A stretch of DNA of 64,000 bases from Erinaceus europaeus. Its lineage: Eukaryota > Chordata > Mammalia > Eulipotyphla > Erinaceidae. The notes below the pieces were generated by a model. The model ran no database searches and was not told the DNA's origin. It saw only the letters and a program-made list of their open reading frames with translations. The position numbers were made by a program, and so were the translations under genes. The stretch spans positions 113,232,447 to 113,296,446 of the forward strand of contig NC_080164.1 of the NCBI RefSeq assembly GCF_950295315.1, written 5' to 3'. Shown piece after piece: positions 35,801 to 40,048 of the stretch (within the stretch, counting starts at the first letter, position 1; every line of letters starts with the position of its first letter).

Positions 35801-38800
35801 CTATGTCCTTTTTTTTTTTTCACTTAAACATTTCAAAAATATTTAATAGTTAAGTATGTCAGAACCTCCCAACTGGTATCATCCATTAGTTATCAAGCTG
35901 CACATTTTTGTGAATGACAACTTGATCATATCAACATCTCAACCAACTCAGATTTTTAAAAAAATTTTATTTACTTATTACGGGATAGAGTCAGAAAAAT
36001 TGAGAGGGGAGGAGAGATAAGGAAGGGAGGGGAGGCGAGATAAGGAGGGAAGAAGATGAGAGGCACCTGCAGCCCTGCTTCACCATTTGTAAAGCTTTCC
36101 CCCTGCAAGTGAGGATCAAGGGGCTTAAACCTAGGTCCCTGTGCACTATAATGTATGCTCTTAACCAGATGTGCCACCGCCTGCCCCCCCCCAACTCAGA
36201 TCTTTAAAGTTAGTATTCAAAATAATGAGAATTTTAGAGTATCGTTTATCTTCACATCTAAAAAAAAAATAAACTTAGTCATCAGCATTTACACATAAAA
36301 ACATCAAGCACAATTTATGATTAAAAGGCAAAAATAACAATAAAAGGTTGAGGTTTTCCAGCTCAGTGGTTCTAACTCCCTTAGAGAGATTTGTTGAGAC
36401 AGACTACCAGGTGCCAGCCCCAGATGTTTCGGTTCAGTGGGCCTCAAGTGGGGTCTGTACATTCAGATTTAAACAAGTTTACAGTCCAGAAACTGCATTT
36501 TGAGAACCACTGCTTTAGTGCAACAAAAAGTAGCACAGATATTTACCATTTAAATTGATCTTATTATGTATGAAGCCAGGCCTACAAGTGAAAGAAGAAA
36601 AAAAGATTACAAGTTGTTTTCTTAAGTTTATTAGAAGTTACTGAAAGGAGACAGGAAGCCTGAGACCCCAAAGCCTGTGGACTCTTCAATTTCTCCTTGT
36701 AGGTTTCCTGTGTTAACTGTCCTGCTGTGCTGCCTATCCCTGTGCCTTGACCAGAGAAGTCCTGCCTGAGTGCTGGGTTAGTTCTTTTGCTCAGAGGCGA
36801 AATGTTTCAGAAGTAGAGGCCCCTTATGGAGTTGTTATAGAATCAGAGGCCTGATGAAGTTCACAAAGAGCTTTTCATGTTTCCAATTACTATGTTAATG
36901 GTGATCCTGTGAAGGTTTTGATGAAGCTTATTAAAGCATCAGCAGATGCTAAACTTAAAAAAAAAAAGTTACCAAAATAATCACTGAAAGTCACTACCCA
37001 AGTCTAAGTTTGGCATGTCTGTGATACAGTATCTACTCGTAAGATAATTATTATCATTAGCATTACCAGCTCTTTTTAATAGATCACTAGGTAAGGCTCA
37101 GAGATCTAAACCTGTGTTTATATGAGAGGGTCAGAATTCTAATTCATAACTAAGCTGTCAGTTCCTCAATGGTTGAAAAGGTACCAGGCAGAAAAAAAGA
37201 TGAGTTAAAACTCTGTTCTCAGGGTACTCATTCAAGCAGAAGCAGGTGAAACAAAGAACTTCTAGCACTTTTGCTAGAACAGCAGATGGAAGAATATTAA
37301 AATCTACTTCAAGGACAATACATACCACTAGCTCTTAATTGTGGCCCTCACAACTTGAAATCAGACTTCTGCAGTTTATGTTAGACTTTGTCTCCAGTAG
37401 TCCTACTTCTCCAACCTAATTATCTTCTTCTCCCTTAGGTGGAAACTCATGTTTCATAAGACACTGACTTAGTTTCAGGAATACTTACAATTGGGCTGAA
37501 AGAAGTTCACCTGGGGTAGTGCATGCTTTCCTATACATGAGGTCCAGGGTTCGAGTTTGGTGGGAACAGCACAGGCTAAACCAGGGAACTCCATGGAGGG
37601 TGGAGCAGGGTGGGTGTGTCTCTTTCTCAAATGACCTACACCACTCAGTAGTGACAACACACATACATGAAGTCCTGAATCCATTCCCCAGAACCACAAA
37701 AACACAGGAGGGGAAACAACAACAACAACAACAAACCCCAAACTTAAAGTATGGCAGGGAAGAGGGTGACAGTGCTAGCTAGTAGAGTACAGGACATTCA
37801 TGTCTAAGGTTCCTGGTTCCTATCTCTGGCACCACATGAACCAAAAAGGTGCTCTGAGCTTATTCTCTTTTTCATGTGATATTATATCATATGAACAAAA
37901 TATTAAAAAACAAACAAACAAAACCTTATGATTGGCTCACAGGCTTTTCCAATATGTTACCTATTGGCCCTCTGACTCAAATGATATATACACAAGTACA
38001 TGCAACAGCCTGGGACTTTTGAAAAATGCTTCAAAATGCCCTTATTACTATTAAAACTTTCTCTTTGCACTTAATCTCAGCTGTTTCAAAGTTACTTAAT
38101 TTTAATCAGTGGTAATACTGATTTTTTTAGATATCTTGAGTACCAATGGCATTTCAATACTGGTAGTGAAGAATCGGCCTAGGAAATATCAACTATAAAA
38201 ACTGAGGTAAAAAATAAAGGAGTCAAGAAAGTTCAGAAATTAGTATTTCAAGAAGGGCTTATACAGTTGCATCAGGTAAGCTACTAGGAGTTAGGAAGAT
38301 ACCAGAAGTATCACTGAGTTTAGATACTCTAGTAATCATAAATGAGAATACAAAGTCAGAGTTGGAATGCATAGCAAATTATTTGAGAGATGGAAAACAG
38401 CAAGGAAATGGGCTTGTGAACTATGACCATGAAAGTAAGGACGGAGGTTTGGGAATAAGGCAGAGATAAAATGTTAGAGAGGATTAATGTTTTGATTGAC
38501 TTATAAGTTGAAAAAATATAGCCGTGGAAATCATCTGCTTTCTGTTGACCTTATGTTAATATTATGGTAAGAATGTCACTTTTTTTTCAGCTCAGCAAAA
38601 AAAAAAAAAAAAAAAAAAAAATTACCATATAATTGTTCGATTCCCTTGAACTGAGCATAAAGGTCTCTCACTCTGCTGGGTAATGAATAAAAAGGACCAA
38701 GGTCATTTGATGAGGACTCCATTGTTTTCTTAGCCATGCTGATTTCTTCAGCTAGGAGAGTTTCTTGGAGCTGTTTAGTCCTAGAAAGCACTGGTGTTTG

Positions 38801-40016
38801 GGCCTTGGCATTTCCAGTCATGGCACTTTTTAGGTAATCTTTAAGACTTTTTCTCCTATTCACATCTGAACTACTTCTGACTTTAGAAGAAGACTCATCA
38901 GTTCCCTGGGGTTGTTTGATGCTATGTGACAATTCTTCACTCACCATCTTGCAAGAGGATGAGTCCCATTTCCTATCTTTATTAGTCTGACCACCCAAAT
39001 TATCTGAAAAGTTCTGCATGCTTTCAAAGTATAAAACCTGTGAAGAAGGTATGTCATACAAAACATCAGCTTCTGGTTCATGAGAGGCTGCTTTAAGCCT
39101 CCTCTGGTTCTTTGTATATCCATTCACATTTAATTTAGTTGAATCGCCTGCTGCAGTATTGCTGAGTCTGTCACACTCCACGTTTTCTAAACAGACATTT
39201 TCAGTGGTGACATCAGTGCTATCTTCCCTGTGTTCAGAGACTCGCATATACTTTTGTTCCAGATCATCAACTTGGGCTAAAATAGAGTTTTCCGCAAAGC
39301 TATCATTGTCACCAAACATGTCCTCCTCGCTGTCATTATGCTGGAAAGAAAAAATGTTTGTGATCAATTCTAGCTTCATTAATTAAAGCTTTGGCCTAAG
39401 GTTGTATCAAGTATATAACTAGTCACACATGGACCAAAGATTTAAATGTAAATCAGCCTCTAAAACAGAGAATATTACCATTTCACAAAGTGAAAAGTTT
39501 CATAACTGTAGTACCACCCTCCCACCCCATTCCAGGCTCCTACAGGTATTGGTTTGCAATAAAATCATGCGTATACTACTGGTCATTCCAGGGAGATTCT
39601 GTTCTTAGGACTATTAAGTTTGAGTAAGAGTCTGCACACTGACTAGCCTGTCTACCAAATAGAAAGAATGCAAATCTGGAGACAATTAAGTGATTATGAG
39701 CACAGCACCTGGAGGCTTGTCTTCATATATGGGTTTGTTATCTGTTAAGTCAGCTGGTTTAAGTAGTTGATCGGCAAGAAATGGTATTAGTAAACCAGGC
39801 AGCAGTAACAACCAAGCTTAGGCTTGTGTCCCAGTCACGCCACTTATTTGCTAAGTGACAACCTATGTATGGGGGGGGGGGTGGTCTGTTTTCATGACTA
39901 AATAAAACATGGAGAGAACAAGAATGAGGAGGGGGTAGATAACATAGTGGTTATGCAGAGACTCTCATTGCTGAGCACCACCATAAGCCGAAGTTGAGTA
40001 GTGCTATGGTAAAAAC

Positions 40017-40048
<32 letters not shown>

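Noticed and set aside
36640..36970. Processed pseudogene ending in poly-A
   Set aside because: No source gene recognised and no target-site duplication found; left unassigned.
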